Translations under genes and position numbers: made by a program
In this document: positions 52,218 through 60,735 of the stretch, piece after piece
Layout of the letters: every line of letters begins with the position of its first letter
Position numbering within the stretch: the first letter of the stretch is position 1
Notes under the pieces: model-generated
What the model was told of the DNA's origin: nothing
The model's database searches: none
Seen by the model: the letters and a program-made list of their open reading frames with translations, nothing else
Source of the DNA: Aulosira sp. FACHB-615
GTDB taxonomy: Bacteria; Cyanobacteriota; Cyanobacteriia; Cyanobacteriales; Nostocaceae
DNA: 64,000 nt
Reading direction: 5' to 3'
NCBI RefSeq assembly: GCF_014698045.1
Contig: NZ_JACJSE010000001.1
Span: 528,813-592,812, forward strand

Positions 52218-52367
52218 AGGACTTACGCAGTGAGACGAAAAAACAAGGGTTTGGGAAGGGTGTAGGGGTATGGGGTGTATGTATCCAAAACCCTTACACC
52301 GTTCGGCTAATGCCCACGGCGAAGCCCCTAAACCCAATCTCCACAGACCATCTTTGTGCGTAAGTCT
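52218..52367. repeat. AGGACTTACGCA-family element, copy 3, inverted, with nested repeat
   Basis: The ends are AGGACTTACGCA and TGCGTAAGTCT, perfect over 11 bases. The core is inverted relative to the copies at 19373 and 43373. At 52300-52326 a 27-bp GC-rich piece (GTTCGGCTAATGCCCACGG and flanks) splits the block that reads TACACCC...AAACCC in other copies, so a small dispersed repeat is nested inside. Confidence 0.7.
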
Positions 52368-52544
52368 TGTGGTGTATCGCTAGAGAATTCAGAATGAAGG
52401 GAAAAGGGTTGAAAACCTCCACTTCGGTGAATTCTGCTGTAACTACACATACTTTATAGCTTGTCAGCAAAATTAGTTTTAGTTCCCTAAGTGATAATCT
52501 GGTCATCAGTGACTAGACTAACGCGGAAAAGGATAGGCTGAATT
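52368..52544. other. Upstream region of the Rieske oxygenase gene
   Basis: About 175 bp without a gene, presumed to carry the promoter of the Rieske oxygenase gene. Confidence 0.35.
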
Positions 52545-53597
52545 ATGTCATCTCTCTCTCAAACTGTGCAAACTTCTGATGTGCGTCAATTGGGGATTAA
52601 CCCTAACCATTGGTATGTAGTTGCACTGAGTACTGAGGTAACTAATAAACCTGTGGGAGTGATATTATGGCATCAAGCGATCGCACTTTACCGCGACAGT
52701 ACAGGTAAAATCCACGCCTTAGAAGACCGTTGTCCCCATCGTCAAGTTAAACTCAGCCACGGACAAGCGATCGCTAATGAATTAGAATGCGCTTATCATG
52801 GTTGGCGGTTCAATTCATCGGGTGAATGTACAGCAGTTCCTTATTTAGCTGCAAATCAAAAATTACCAAACTGCCAAATTCGTCGTTACCCAGTCAAAGA
52901 ACAAGATGGTTTTATTTGGCTATTTCCTGGTGATGCAGAATTAGCTGTTGAACCAATGGGTTTACCAGAATGGGAACATCTGAATTATATTGCTTCAGTT
53001 GCAGTCATTAACTGTCAAGCCCATTATTCTTATTTAATTGAAAACTTGATGGATATGTATCACGGACATTTACATCAAGATTTACAAGCTTGGGCGGCAG
53101 CATCTTTACAAAATATCGACGAAGATAATCACCGTGTAGATGCTCATTATACTGCCCAAAGTTATTATAAAATCGATAAAATTTGGTCAATTTCTCAATT
53201 ATTTTTTCCCGCATTACGAAAGCTCCATCCAGAGCCGTTGGATGTGAGTTATATCTATCCCCATTGGCAATCTAAATTAGGCAAAGATTTTAAAATTTAT
53301 TGTTTATTGTGTCCTGTAAGTGAAACTCAAACTAAAGCTTATTTAATTCATTTCACCTCACTCAATGCCTTTTGGCGATTACATAAATTACCTGTCTGGT
53401 TTCGCCGATTTATTAAAGATAGTTTATTTAATGCCGCTACAAAACTACTTGAAGGTTTAGTAGTGAAAGATGTAGAAATGATTGAGGAAGAACAACAGGC
53501 ATATTTACAAAATCCGCAACGGCGCAATTTTGAGTTAAATCGAGCTTTAGTTAGTGTGCAGAAATTGATGCGGAGTCAAGTTGAAAGATTAGGCTGA
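52545..53597 (+). CDS. Rieske [2Fe-2S] oxygenase, terminal oxygenase component
   Basis: The 350-residue protein has a Rieske domain with C63-x-H65 (DRCPHRQVKLSHG) and C82-x2-H85 (ECAYHGWRF), followed by a catalytic domain with the mononuclear iron motif ENLMDMYHGHLHQD (D170, H173, a second His at 175 or 177). This order matches aromatic-ring hydroxylating and chlorophyll-breakdown type oxygenases. It needs a separate ferredoxin reductase, which is not adjacent. The substrate is unknown. Confidence 0.9.
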   Translation: MSSLSQTVQTSDVRQLGINPNHWYVVALSTEVTNKPVGVILWHQAIALYRDSTGKIHALEDRCPHRQVKLSHGQAIANELECAYHGWRFNSSGECTAVPYLAANQKLPNCQIRRYPVKEQDGFIWLFPGDAELAVEPMGLPEWEHLNYIASVAVINCQAHYSYLIENLMDMYHGHLHQDLQAWAAASLQNIDEDNHRVDAHYTAQSYYKIDKIWSISQLFFPALRKLHPEPLDVSYIYPHWQSKLGKDFKIYCLLCPVSETQTKAYLIHFTSLNAFWRLHKLPVWFRRFIKDSLFNAATKLLEGLVVKDVEMIEEEQQAYLQNPQRRNFELNRALVSVQKLMRSQVERLG

Positions 53598-53674
53598 GAT
53601 ATCAGCAAATTATCTACAGCAATCCTATCTGAGTTGTGAAAACATATTATTTTAAACGAACCGCAAAGGGCGCA

Positions 53675-53705
53675 TAGACGCGATAGCGGCTTCCCGAAGG
53701 GTAGG
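53675..53705. repeat. Small dispersed repeat nested in another repeat
   Basis: GCGATAGCGGCTTCCCGAAG and short flanks interrupt a common AACCGCAAAGGGCGCA...ACACAAAGAAAGAG repeat that runs from about 53659 to 53720. Small dispersed repeats of about 21-27 bp have been described in Nostoc genomes, and this is similar in size and type. Confidence 0.55.
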
Positions 53706-53761
53706 ACACAAAGAAAGAGAAGGAGAAAAAGAAGGAGAATTTCACAAATGATTTAGGATTA

Positions 53762-54364
53762 CTATAGTTGTAATTGACATTGTTTAAAAATATAGTTGAC
53801 AGTGGCAAATAAATTGTCTAATTCATAAATAGTGAAGGGGGTAATATTTCTAGTGAAATTTTGTGCTTCTAGTTTACCAAATTGCCAAACTGCACCATTA
53901 GAAACAATCCCATAGATAACTAAAGACAATTCTTGATTGAGTCTTTGAGCCGCAATCATTTCAGCTAAACATTGCGCCCAACCTGCTTCAAAATTATCTT
54001 GTTTCGCTTCTACTAAAATAAAGTATGGTTTATCAAAAACTATTTTCCCTAAAGGCGAACGTTTAGCCAAAATATATTCAGGAAAACCTGATAATTGCTC
54101 ATCATAGCTTAGTGATTGATGACTCCATAAAGTAAACTTACTATTATACTGCTTCCAAACTTCTTTCAAAACTGGATAAATTAAGTTCTCACAAATAGCA
54201 AACTCAGAATTATCCACGACACCTTCGCGCATAACAATTGCTAAATCTTCTCGGAAATATTGAGGAATATTAAACTCTGTAGTTAGAACAAAATTAGCTT
54301 CTGTGTAGATAATCTGAAATGTTTTGAGAACTTCGCTAATAGATTTATAACTACTAAAGGCCAT
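53762..54364 (-). CDS. PD-(D/E)XK-like protein of unknown function
   Basis: I choose the ATG at 54364 because AGGAGG lies 5 nt before it. The 200-residue protein has YFILVEAKQDNFEAGWAQCLAEMIAA, where the E-x-K in a strand followed by a helix resembles the core of PD-(D/E)XK nucleases. An acidic residue in GFPEYILAKRS could be the first ligand. It is a cyanobacterial family without a name that I recall. Function as a nuclease is not established. Confidence 0.65.
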   Translation of the reverse strand: MAFSSYKSISEVLKTFQIIYTEANFVLTTEFNIPQYFREDLAIVMREGVVDNSEFAICENLIYPVLKEVWKQYNSKFTLWSHQSLSYDEQLSGFPEYILAKRSPLGKIVFDKPYFILVEAKQDNFEAGWAQCLAEMIAAQRLNQELSLVIYGIVSNGAVWQFGKLEAQNFTRNITPFTIYELDNLFATVNYIFKQCQLQL

Positions 54365-54484
54365 ACTCACCTCCTGAAGAATTGCTTTACCTTAGCTGTA
54401 TTTTCCAGTTTGCAACAATAATTGTAATGAAGGGCGATCGCCAAGTATCTTAGAAATAGGTTTGATAGTTGTGGAGTGGCGATC

Positions 54485-54799
54485 GTGAATACTCAGGAAT
54501 TCCTGCGATTGATCGATAAACAGGTCTCATGTCCGCAAACCCTACCAAAAGCACTACAAGCTCTGTGGTATGACAAAAAAGGCGATTGGAACCAAGCTCA
54601 TGAAATAGTCCAAAATGCCCATGATGTTGATAGTGCTTGGGTTCATGCTTACTTACATCGTCAAGAAGGCGATTTGCATAATGCGCGTTATTGGTATCAT
54701 CGCAGCAGTCAGCCAGAGTTTGTGGGCGAGCTAAACCAGGAATGGGAACAAATTACGTCTCTATTACTGAAAAAGGTCAACACTACTCATGGATGCTGA
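54485..54799 (+). CDS. Small TPR-like protein of unknown function
   Basis: The GTG at 54485 has GGAG 8 nt before it and gives a 104-residue product starting MNTQEFLRLID. Helical hairpins LQALWYDKKGDWNQAHEIVQ and AWVHAYLHRQEGDLHNARYWYHR form two TPR-like units. It overlaps the pentapeptide-repeat gene by 11 bp, so the two are coupled. No function is known. Confidence 0.7.
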   Translation: MNTQEFLRLIDKQVSCPQTLPKALQALWYDKKGDWNQAHEIVQNAHDVDSAWVHAYLHRQEGDLHNARYWYHRSSQPEFVGELNQEWEQITSLLLKKVNTTHGC

Positions 54800-55157
54800 A
54801 CAACTCAAGCGCAGTTACGATGCAGGGGAAAGATATTTTCCGGCTGCAAATTTAAGCCGAGCCAGGTTAATTTCCGCTTACTTACCAGGAATTAATTTGT
54901 GGGGAGCAGACTTGAGCCAAGCGAACCTAGCCAAAGCTAAACTCTGGGGAGCAGACTTGAGTCAAGCTAATTTAGCTCAGGCGAATTTGACGAGAGCTAA
55001 TTTATGCGGTGTCAAATTAAAAGAAGCAAATCTCCGGGGTGCGAAACTCAACTTTACTAAGCTGTATGGTGCAGATTTAAGTGGTGCTTATTATGATGAC
55101 AGCACCCGCTTTTCTAGAGGATTTGACCCTGTAAAGAACAATATGCGGAAGTTTTAA
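54789..55157 (+). CDS. Pentapeptide repeat protein
   Basis: The 122-residue protein consists of about 14 A(D/N)LXX repeats (ANLSRARLISAYLPGINLWG, ADLSQANLAKAKLWG, ANLAQANLTRANLCG, ANLRGAKLNFTKLYG), forming a right-handed quadrilateral beta-helix. Such proteins are plentiful in cyanobacteria, mostly with unknown roles. It overlaps the TPR-like gene upstream. The family B MITE begins 20 bp after its stop. Confidence 0.9.
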   Translation: MDAEQLKRSYDAGERYFPAANLSRARLISAYLPGINLWGADLSQANLAKAKLWGADLSQANLAQANLTRANLCGVKLKEANLRGAKLNFTKLYGADLSGAYYDDSTRFSRGFDPVKNNMRKF

Positions 55158-55176
55158 GTTTCGGTGAGGTTGAGAT

Positions 55177-55299
55177 TATAGCGGTTCTCAGTTCAATGAG
55201 GTACACCTCAACTCCACCCGCAAGCAGGGAGGAGAGCGTTTGCGTAAGAAAATGCGGGGTGGATTCTGACTGTATTACAAGCAAGTGAAAACCGCTATA
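55177..55299. repeat. MITE-like repeat, family B copy 2
   Basis: TATAGCGGTT and AACCGCTATA are exact 10-bp terminal inverted repeats. The interior shares the ATGAGGTACA, GGAGAGCGTTTGCGT and ACTGTATTACAAGCAAGT blocks with copy 1 at 37296-37471. It is shorter because it lacks a GC-rich segment. Confidence 0.85.
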
Positions 55300-55353
55300 G
55301 TAAGCAGTACAGACACGCATAAATCTGACGAACAAACAGCACTGGAGTTCCCT

Positions 55354-55830
55354 ATGATTCGACCGAGTACGCCCGATGATTCAGAGGCATTAATCGCGAT
55401 CGCTGTAGCAGCAGAGCTATTCCCCGCGAGCGAAACCGAAGAACTGAGCAAAGTGCTGGCGAGTTACTTCAGTGGTAACATCGGCGAGGGTCATGTGTGG
55501 CTCACCGATGAGGAGAATGGGAAAGCGTGCGGGGTCGCCTACTACGCACCTGCCCCGTTTACAGATGGGACATGGGACTTGTTAATGATCGTTGTGCATC
55601 CCAACTATCAGAGGCAAGGGCGAGGAGAAGCGTTAGTAAAGTATGTGGAAAATGCCTTACGGGCGAGTGGTCAGAGAATTTTGTTGGTCGAGACTTCGGG
55701 GCTGCCCAGCTATGAACGAGCGCGGGCTTTCTACAAAAAATGCGGTTTCGAGGAGGAGGCACGTATTCGGGACTTCTACAAGGCAGGGGAAGATAAGGTG
55801 GTGTTCCGCAAGGCTTTGAATGCAGAATAG
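55354..55830 (+). CDS. GNAT family N-acetyltransferase
   Basis: I choose the ATG at 55354, with GGAG six bases upstream; a GTG frame at 55285 would lie within the MITE. The 158-residue product has GNAT motif A (LLMIVVHPNYQRQGRGEALVKYVENAL, with Q/R-x-x-G-x-G/A) and a C-terminal YERARAFYKKCGFEEEARIRDFY. It transfers an acetyl group from acetyl-CoA to an unknown amine. Its G+C content is visibly higher than that of the neighbouring genes, suggesting transfer. Confidence 0.9.
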   Translation: MIRPSTPDDSEALIAIAVAAELFPASETEELSKVLASYFSGNIGEGHVWLTDEENGKACGVAYYAPAPFTDGTWDLLMIVVHPNYQRQGRGEALVKYVENALRASGQRILLVETSGLPSYERARAFYKKCGFEEEARIRDFYKAGEDKVVFRKALNAE

Positions 55831-55916
55831 ACCACATAAGCGTTTTCTGATGACAAAGCCCTGGATGGAGAAGCTTGAAGAAGAATTTAACTATTCACCA
55901 ACTTATCAACACCACA

Positions 55917-56732
55917 TTACAATTCCTCAGCAGCTGGTAGGGGAAAGATTTCACCAGCTAAGTAAGCATCAAAATTCTTCTGGAAGTATAGCCAAGAAGT
56001 CATATCTTCCCCCTCGGAGAATGCTTTGGGAGCTTGTTTATATAAGGGAACGCGGTGATTAATTTCATCTTGCAGTAGTTGGGGTAATTCTGCTAAACCA
56101 CCAACTTTAGAGCCAAAAGCACTATAGATGAGATTACCAGCGCGATCGCCCATTTTCATCCACGGTAGCCATTGCCCAATCCTATCCCAACTCAGCTTTA
56201 GTTGAGAAACAGAATTGAGTTCTGAATTGAATAAATCTGCGGTTGGAACAGATAATTTAAATAATTCTGCGGCTTGATAAGTTTCATAAGGACTATATTC
56301 GGCAAATTTTGGATCTTCTGCCAAAGGATTTGGATAAGTTGGAAAAATATCAAAGACAAAAGTTGTCGTGTCTCCCTCGACTTGGGCTGGAAATTTACCT
56401 TTAAAATGTCCCTGCACAGGATTATTCGCAACGTGTAACACAGGCACAGTTTCACCAGTCCAAGGATTTTCCCATTTGGGCAAAATCTCTTCTGTTTCTG
56501 GGTTTAAGTAATAAGTGAGTTCACGAGAAGTAAAATCCCAACTATCTTCTCCTGTGGAAATACATCTACTAACACTCACACCCAAGATTTTAAATAAGAG
56601 TTTTCTTTTCTCTCCAGGAATAAAACTATAAATCTTGCCTTGCCAAACTAAAAATGTCGATTCATTGGCATCGAGGGAAGAGCGAGTTTTGACCCATTGT
56701 TGTGCATCAAACTCTTTCACTGCTGTGACCAT
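55917..56732 (-). CDS. DUF1838 family protein
   Basis: The 271-residue protein matches the DUF1838 family, with WQGKIYSFIPGEKRKLLFKI, WENPWTGETVPVLHVANNPVQ and a C-terminal MTSWLYFQKNFDAYLAGEIF. No membrane segment or catalytic motif is evident. The family is found in cyanobacteria and proteobacteria and is uncharacterised. It converges with the GNAT gene. Confidence 0.8.
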   Translation of the reverse strand: MVTAVKEFDAQQWVKTRSSLDANESTFLVWQGKIYSFIPGEKRKLLFKILGVSVSRCISTGEDSWDFTSRELTYYLNPETEEILPKWENPWTGETVPVLHVANNPVQGHFKGKFPAQVEGDTTTFVFDIFPTYPNPLAEDPKFAEYSPYETYQAAELFKLSVPTADLFNSELNSVSQLKLSWDRIGQWLPWMKMGDRAGNLIYSAFGSKVGGLAELPQLLQDEINHRVPLYKQAPKAFSEGEDMTSWLYFQKNFDAYLAGEIFPLPAAEEL

Positions 56733-56793
56733 TTTGCGTCTCCTAATTTAACAGAATAAACAAAGGGTAGTCTTAAACAAGGCAAAAATGAAA

Positions 56794-56828
56794 AGTGCTG
56801 AGTTGAAAGTGCTGAGTGCTGAGTTAAA
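56794..56828. repeat. Heptamer tandem repeat (AGTGCTG)
   Basis: Five 7-mers of AGTGCTG or AGTTGAA type, equal in design to 180-214, lie just upstream of the DUF1838 gene. Confidence 0.75.
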
Positions 56829-56893
56829 AGACCGCCCGCACTCCCCTACTTCGCCTCACACTCTTTTTCTGACTCCTGAATTCTTCTTTCAGT

Positions 56894-57751
56894 TTATTCA
56901 TCTACTAAATCATTTGCTAATTCGTGGTGTAGCAAGTTTTTACCCCTTTTTTTAGCACCGTACATTAAATTATCGGCTCTTTCGAGAATTTCTGTGACTG
57001 AAGCTGGCGGTTTAATAAAGGTAATTGCGCCAATACTCAAGGTGACAGGCCAATTTTCTGCCTGCATGATAGATGATAAGGTTCTGTGTAATCTCTGTAA
57101 TACTACTGCGGATGCTTCATAACCAGTACGTGGTAATAAAATTGCAAATTCATCACCTCCAAGTCTGGCGATAACATCAATTTTACGTAGATTATTTCTC
57201 GCATTTTCCGCAACTAAACATAGCAGGCGATCGCCAACAGTATGCCCAAACTGGTCATTAACAAGTTTAAAGTTATCAACATCAAAATATGCAATAGTTA
57301 TTGGTTCTTTATGTCTTAAAGATTTATGAACTTCAAAGTTTACTAATTCTAAAAAAAATGACCTGTTATGTAGCCCTGTTAAAGCATCAGTCCTCGCTAG
57401 TCTTTCTAAGTTTTTTAATGTGAGTTTTTGTTGTGACAAAAGATAGTTGGTAAATAAGAAAAATACTAAAACTACAACAGTATTCCAATAAGGTACTAAG
57501 GGATGTAAATAGTGAAAATTTGGTTTTTGATTGACTACTAAATTTGTAACTGCACTAATCAATGAAATTAATACGCCACTGCAATTATCAGCAAACCAAG
57601 TTGCAATGCCAATCGGAATTAAGTAAAAAATTGCTATTAATATTTCTGGTGGGATTTGGTAGTCTAACCAACCTATCAAGCTTGTGAGAAAAACACTGAG
57701 GGAGATTACGCACCATTTAGGTTGATTATCTAGGATTTTCATTAACTTCAT
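56894..57751 (-). CDS. Membrane diguanylate cyclase (GGDEF)
   Basis: The 285-residue protein has three to four N-terminal membrane helices (about 15-125), like a MASE-type sensory region, then a GGDEF domain. The signature RLGGDEFAILLP is intact, as are LARTDALTGLHNRSFF and FDVDNFKLVNDQFGHTVGD. No RxxD inhibitory site is seen. It should make c-di-GMP, in contrast to the EAL protein at 22662. It stands alone. Confidence 0.92.
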   Translation of the reverse strand: MKLMKILDNQPKWCVISLSVFLTSLIGWLDYQIPPEILIAIFYLIPIGIATWFADNCSGVLISLISAVTNLVVNQKPNFHYLHPLVPYWNTVVVLVFFLFTNYLLSQQKLTLKNLERLARTDALTGLHNRSFFLELVNFEVHKSLRHKEPITIAYFDVDNFKLVNDQFGHTVGDRLLCLVAENARNNLRKIDVIARLGGDEFAILLPRTGYEASAVVLQRLHRTLSSIMQAENWPVTLSIGAITFIKPPASVTEILERADNLMYGAKKRGKNLLHHELANDLVDE

Positions 57752-58303
57752 GTTCTTTCGGCTTCACTGCAACATCTTTTGCAGTTCCTTATTAGTTATC
57801 AGCTTCACCTTATTGTTCACCCAATCACATATTTTAGGTTTTGTCAATGTTAATCAAATTTATTTTCTCAATAAAATAATCAATCCAAGCCGTAATTTGG
57901 GATTAAAGATGGGTCAAAAATCAATAATAAAGTTATTTGAGTTCATAAGACAAATTGAATACATAATTATAACTGGTTAAATTCTTATCTGTTATGGTCG
58001 TAGTCACATAGCTGAGAACAGTACTGATTGCTCAAGGCTTTGAAATTACGGAGTTTCTCCGCAGCATTCTGCCATCATATTAAATTGATAATTGCTGTAC
58101 AAGACTGTTTTTTATGTCTCTATCATCATTATTTAAATTGATATTAATAGTTTTTACTAAAGTCTCTCTAATTAGAAAAACATCTTGATCGCTTGATAAA
58201 TTTATCTGGATATTTGAGAATTCTTTTCGTTATTGTCCATTTCTCCGGATAAGTAAAAAAATACCTGAATAGTAATTCACATAATTTTTCTACACCACAA
58301 CTT
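57752..58303. other. Spacer upstream of a small unknown gene
   Basis: The 552-bp AT-rich region contains a CGGAG/CTCCG hairpin near 58049-58061 and little else. A 76-codon + frame starting at 57750 is hydrophobic but unconvincing. No RNA gene is recognised. Confidence 0.4.
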
Positions 58304-58627
58304 ATGGAACTGCCTCAGCGCGTGTCAATTCGCTACAAAGACACTTCCTACAATATGAGTGAGATCCGCCTAAAAACAGTGCAACTAGCATTCAAAATTT
58401 GGGAAGAACAAAGCAAACCTCGCAAAACTGAGTTGTATGATTTTATCTTGACTTGTCTGAAACAATTTGACCGTCAAGACCGTTTTATTGTTTCATATCT
58501 ATTCTTAGAGTTAACAGATATGATTCGTAATTCTTCCTTAGAAAGAACGATGAGAGAGGTGTTAATTAAAACGGCTTTTCGGGAGTTTGCTTGTGCGTTG
58601 ACAGATTTTGAAAATGCGGAGAAATAG
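58304..58627 (+). CDS. Small protein of unknown function
   Basis: The 107-residue, mostly helical and charged protein (IRLKTVQLAFKIWEEQ, SKPRKTELYDFILTCLKQF, DRFIVSYLFLELTDMIRN) resembles no family I know. Composition and the clean ORF support it as a real gene. A heptamer repeat starts 11 bp after its stop. Confidence 0.55.
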   Translation: MELPQRVSIRYKDTSYNMSEIRLKTVQLAFKIWEEQSKPRKTELYDFILTCLKQFDRQDRFIVSYLFLELTDMIRNSSLERTMREVLIKTAFREFACALTDFENAEK

Positions 58628-58638
58628 GATTATGGCAA

Positions 58639-58666
58639 AGTGCTGAGTGCTGAGTACTGAGTAGAA
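58639..58666. repeat. Heptamer tandem repeat (AGTGCTG)
   Basis: Four 7-mers of the AGTGCTG/AGTACTG/AGTAGAA family follow the small gene. Confidence 0.75.
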
Positions 58667-58838
58667 ACTCAGGAACATCAGGGATTTCAGCTATAAATAT
58701 AGTCCTAATCTATACTTTGATTGCTATCAATCATAGGAATTTACAAGTCAAGAGTCAGAATTTAATTTTATCTTGTCAATTAGTGGAGTAAAAATACCGC
58801 CACTAATCGATTCTGAATTCTGACTTCTGAATTCTTAT

Positions 58839-59657
58839 TCAAGGTGATGTTTTAGCGGGTTTTAAATTTCTGGCTTTATAGAAGGTTTCTAGACTTTGGC
58901 GATCGCCAACGAAACGCCAATGCCAAGGTTCATAACTCACACCTTGCACATTATCTTGAGGAAAAGACAACTCAAAACCAAAGCGGGCGGCGTTTGCTTG
59001 TAGCCAGCTAAAAGCTTTGGTTTGATCAAAGTTAGCCTGAAGATTCGTAGCGGGTGCGGCTCCGTCTCCGATATCTACCGCATAACCTGTGTGATGCTCA
59101 CTATGGCCTGGCGGCGCACTGAGGGCGGCTCTTTGGGCCGGGGTTTGATTGCGTTGCGCCCCGACTTCAAAAAATAATTGCTCTTGTTCTTTCACAGAGC
59201 GAAAGCCAGAAATTGGCACTAAAATTACCCCAGCACTCCGGGCGGCTTGAGTCATGGCGCGAAACTTTTCGGCGGCGGCTGTTCGCATTCTGATGCGGCG
59301 ATCGCTTGTAATCGCTGCTAACTCTGATTCTGGTGCTTCTGGGTAAGCTAAATGTCCCAACACCGCATTATTATCTTGGGGATTTGCTGAGTTAGTCGCG
59401 CCGGGAGTGGTGACAGTCGAGGAATCTGCTGGTGAAGATGAAGAATCGGTGATTTTTTTCGGTGTAGTGAGAGAAAAGAAAAAACCACTAACTACAGCCA
59501 GCAAGATAAATCCTGCGACTCCCCCAATAATCAGAACTAAAGGTTGTAAGGGTGTTTTGGACGAGACATCAGGAGTATCGCGTAAAGCTACTGGAATGTC
59601 ATCACCAGAATCACCGGACGAATTTGGGGCTTTTCCAGAAAACCCAGCTTTATTCAA
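58839..59657 (-). CDS. D-Ala-D-Ala carboxypeptidase, VanY/M15 type
   Basis: The 272-residue protein has a cytosolic N-terminus, one membrane anchor (VLIIGGVAGFILLAVVSGFF, about 42-61), a low-complexity Ser/Thr/Pro linker and a periplasmic M15B peptidase domain. Zinc ligands and catalytic residues are visible in SEHHTGYAVDIGD (His and Asp) and in EPWHWRFVGD (Glu and His). It trims the terminal D-Ala of peptidoglycan stems. A VanXYZ resistance context is not present. Confidence 0.92.
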   Translation of the reverse strand: MNKAGFSGKAPNSSGDSGDDIPVALRDTPDVSSKTPLQPLVLIIGGVAGFILLAVVSGFFFSLTTPKKITDSSSSPADSSTVTTPGATNSANPQDNNAVLGHLAYPEAPESELAAITSDRRIRMRTAAAEKFRAMTQAARSAGVILVPISGFRSVKEQEQLFFEVGAQRNQTPAQRAALSAPPGHSEHHTGYAVDIGDGAAPATNLQANFDQTKAFSWLQANAARFGFELSFPQDNVQGVSYEPWHWRFVGDRQSLETFYKARNLKPAKTSP

Positions 59658-59757
59658 GGGTTAACTCCTGCTTTTGTTCAAAATTCATAACAGACTGTAG
59701 ACTGGACAGAGATTAGCATATTCGGTACATATTACATCTGTCTTTGTTAGGGAAATT

Positions 59758-60675
59758 TTGGCAAACCTCCTAGAACTATACGTCAAACTGGCAGGCTTAA
59801 TTTTAATCGGATTTTTTCTGGGACGGAAACTGCCTGCCGCAGTTCCACAGCGTTTGGGTCAGTTCCTTTTTTGGGTGGGAGTACCTGTCAGTATTGTGGC
59901 TTTTTTACGCCAAGCTGACCTGTCGGCACAGATTTGGATTGCACCTGCGATCGCTCATTTAGCGATTTTATTAGGTGCATTTTTGGCTTGGTTAACAATC
60001 AAAGGACAAGCTTATCTGACAAACACAACTTTTCAGCACCCAACTCAGGGAAGTTTTCTCTTGGCGGCAATGGTCGGCAATACAGGTTATATCGGCTTTC
60101 CTGTGACTTTAGCAATGGTCGGGCAAGATTATTTTGCTTGGGCTTTATTCTACGATTTATTGGGGTCACTGTTTGGTGCTTATGGTTTGGGTGTCGCTCT
60201 CGCATCTCGTTATGGCGATGGTGGCACAAACTATTGGCAAATGACTCAAGCCATATTAATTAACCCAGCCTTGTGGAGTTTTGGTTTGGGTTTATGGTTT
60301 CGCCAAATTAGTATTTCTCCGACGGCAGAATTTTATCTCGAAAAATTGGGTTGGATTGCTGTCGCTTTATCTTTAGTATTAATTGGAATGCGCCTTTCGC
60401 TGCTGACTTCTTGGCAAAATTTCCCCCAAGCCGCCATCAGTTTGGCAATCAAAATGCTTTTAGTTCCCCTGCTGCTTGGCAGTACTTTATCTTTATTTGG
60501 CGTGACTGGTTCCGCCGCCAAGGTCATTGTTTTACAAATGGCAATGCCGCCAGCATTTGCGACAATGGTGCTGGCTGAAACTTTCAATCTTGACCGTAAC
60601 CTCGCCGTGACTTCCTTAGCCTTGGGAGTCTTGCTGTTGTTGGTGACTTTGCCTGTGTGGCTGTGGCTATTCTAA
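59758..60675 (+). CDS. AEC family permease (auxin efflux carrier type)
   Basis: The 305-residue membrane protein has ten helices in the inverted-repeat AEC fold, with the conserved NTGYIGFPV in the first half and MPPAFATMVLAE in the second. AEC members export organic acids or hydrophobic anions. It starts with TTG at 59758; no ATG gives a full first helix. The start of the DacY-like gene is about 100 bp away on the other strand. Confidence 0.88.
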   Translation: MANLLELYVKLAGLILIGFFLGRKLPAAVPQRLGQFLFWVGVPVSIVAFLRQADLSAQIWIAPAIAHLAILLGAFLAWLTIKGQAYLTNTTFQHPTQGSFLLAAMVGNTGYIGFPVTLAMVGQDYFAWALFYDLLGSLFGAYGLGVALASRYGDGGTNYWQMTQAILINPALWSFGLGLWFRQISISPTAEFYLEKLGWIAVALSLVLIGMRLSLLTSWQNFPQAAISLAIKMLLVPLLLGSTLSLFGVTGSAAKVIVLQMAMPPAFATMVLAETFNLDRNLAVTSLALGVLLLLVTLPVWLWLF

Positions 60676-60735
60676 ATTTTAGATTTTAGATTTTGGATTT
60701 TGGATTGGTAAATTCAGTTGTAGGGCAATAATTTG

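Noticed and set aside
55285..55353. Upstream GTG start for the GNAT gene
   Set aside because: It lies in the MITE end; the ATG at 55354 has a better RBS and begins at the family's usual N-terminus.
55820..56062. 80-codon + strand ORF after the GNAT gene
   Set aside because: Most of it is antisense to the well-supported DUF1838 gene and has no family resemblance.
57750..57980. 76-codon hydrophobic ORF divergent from the GGDEF gene
   Set aside because: It overlaps the start of the divergent gene, lacks an RBS and reads as AT-rich noise.
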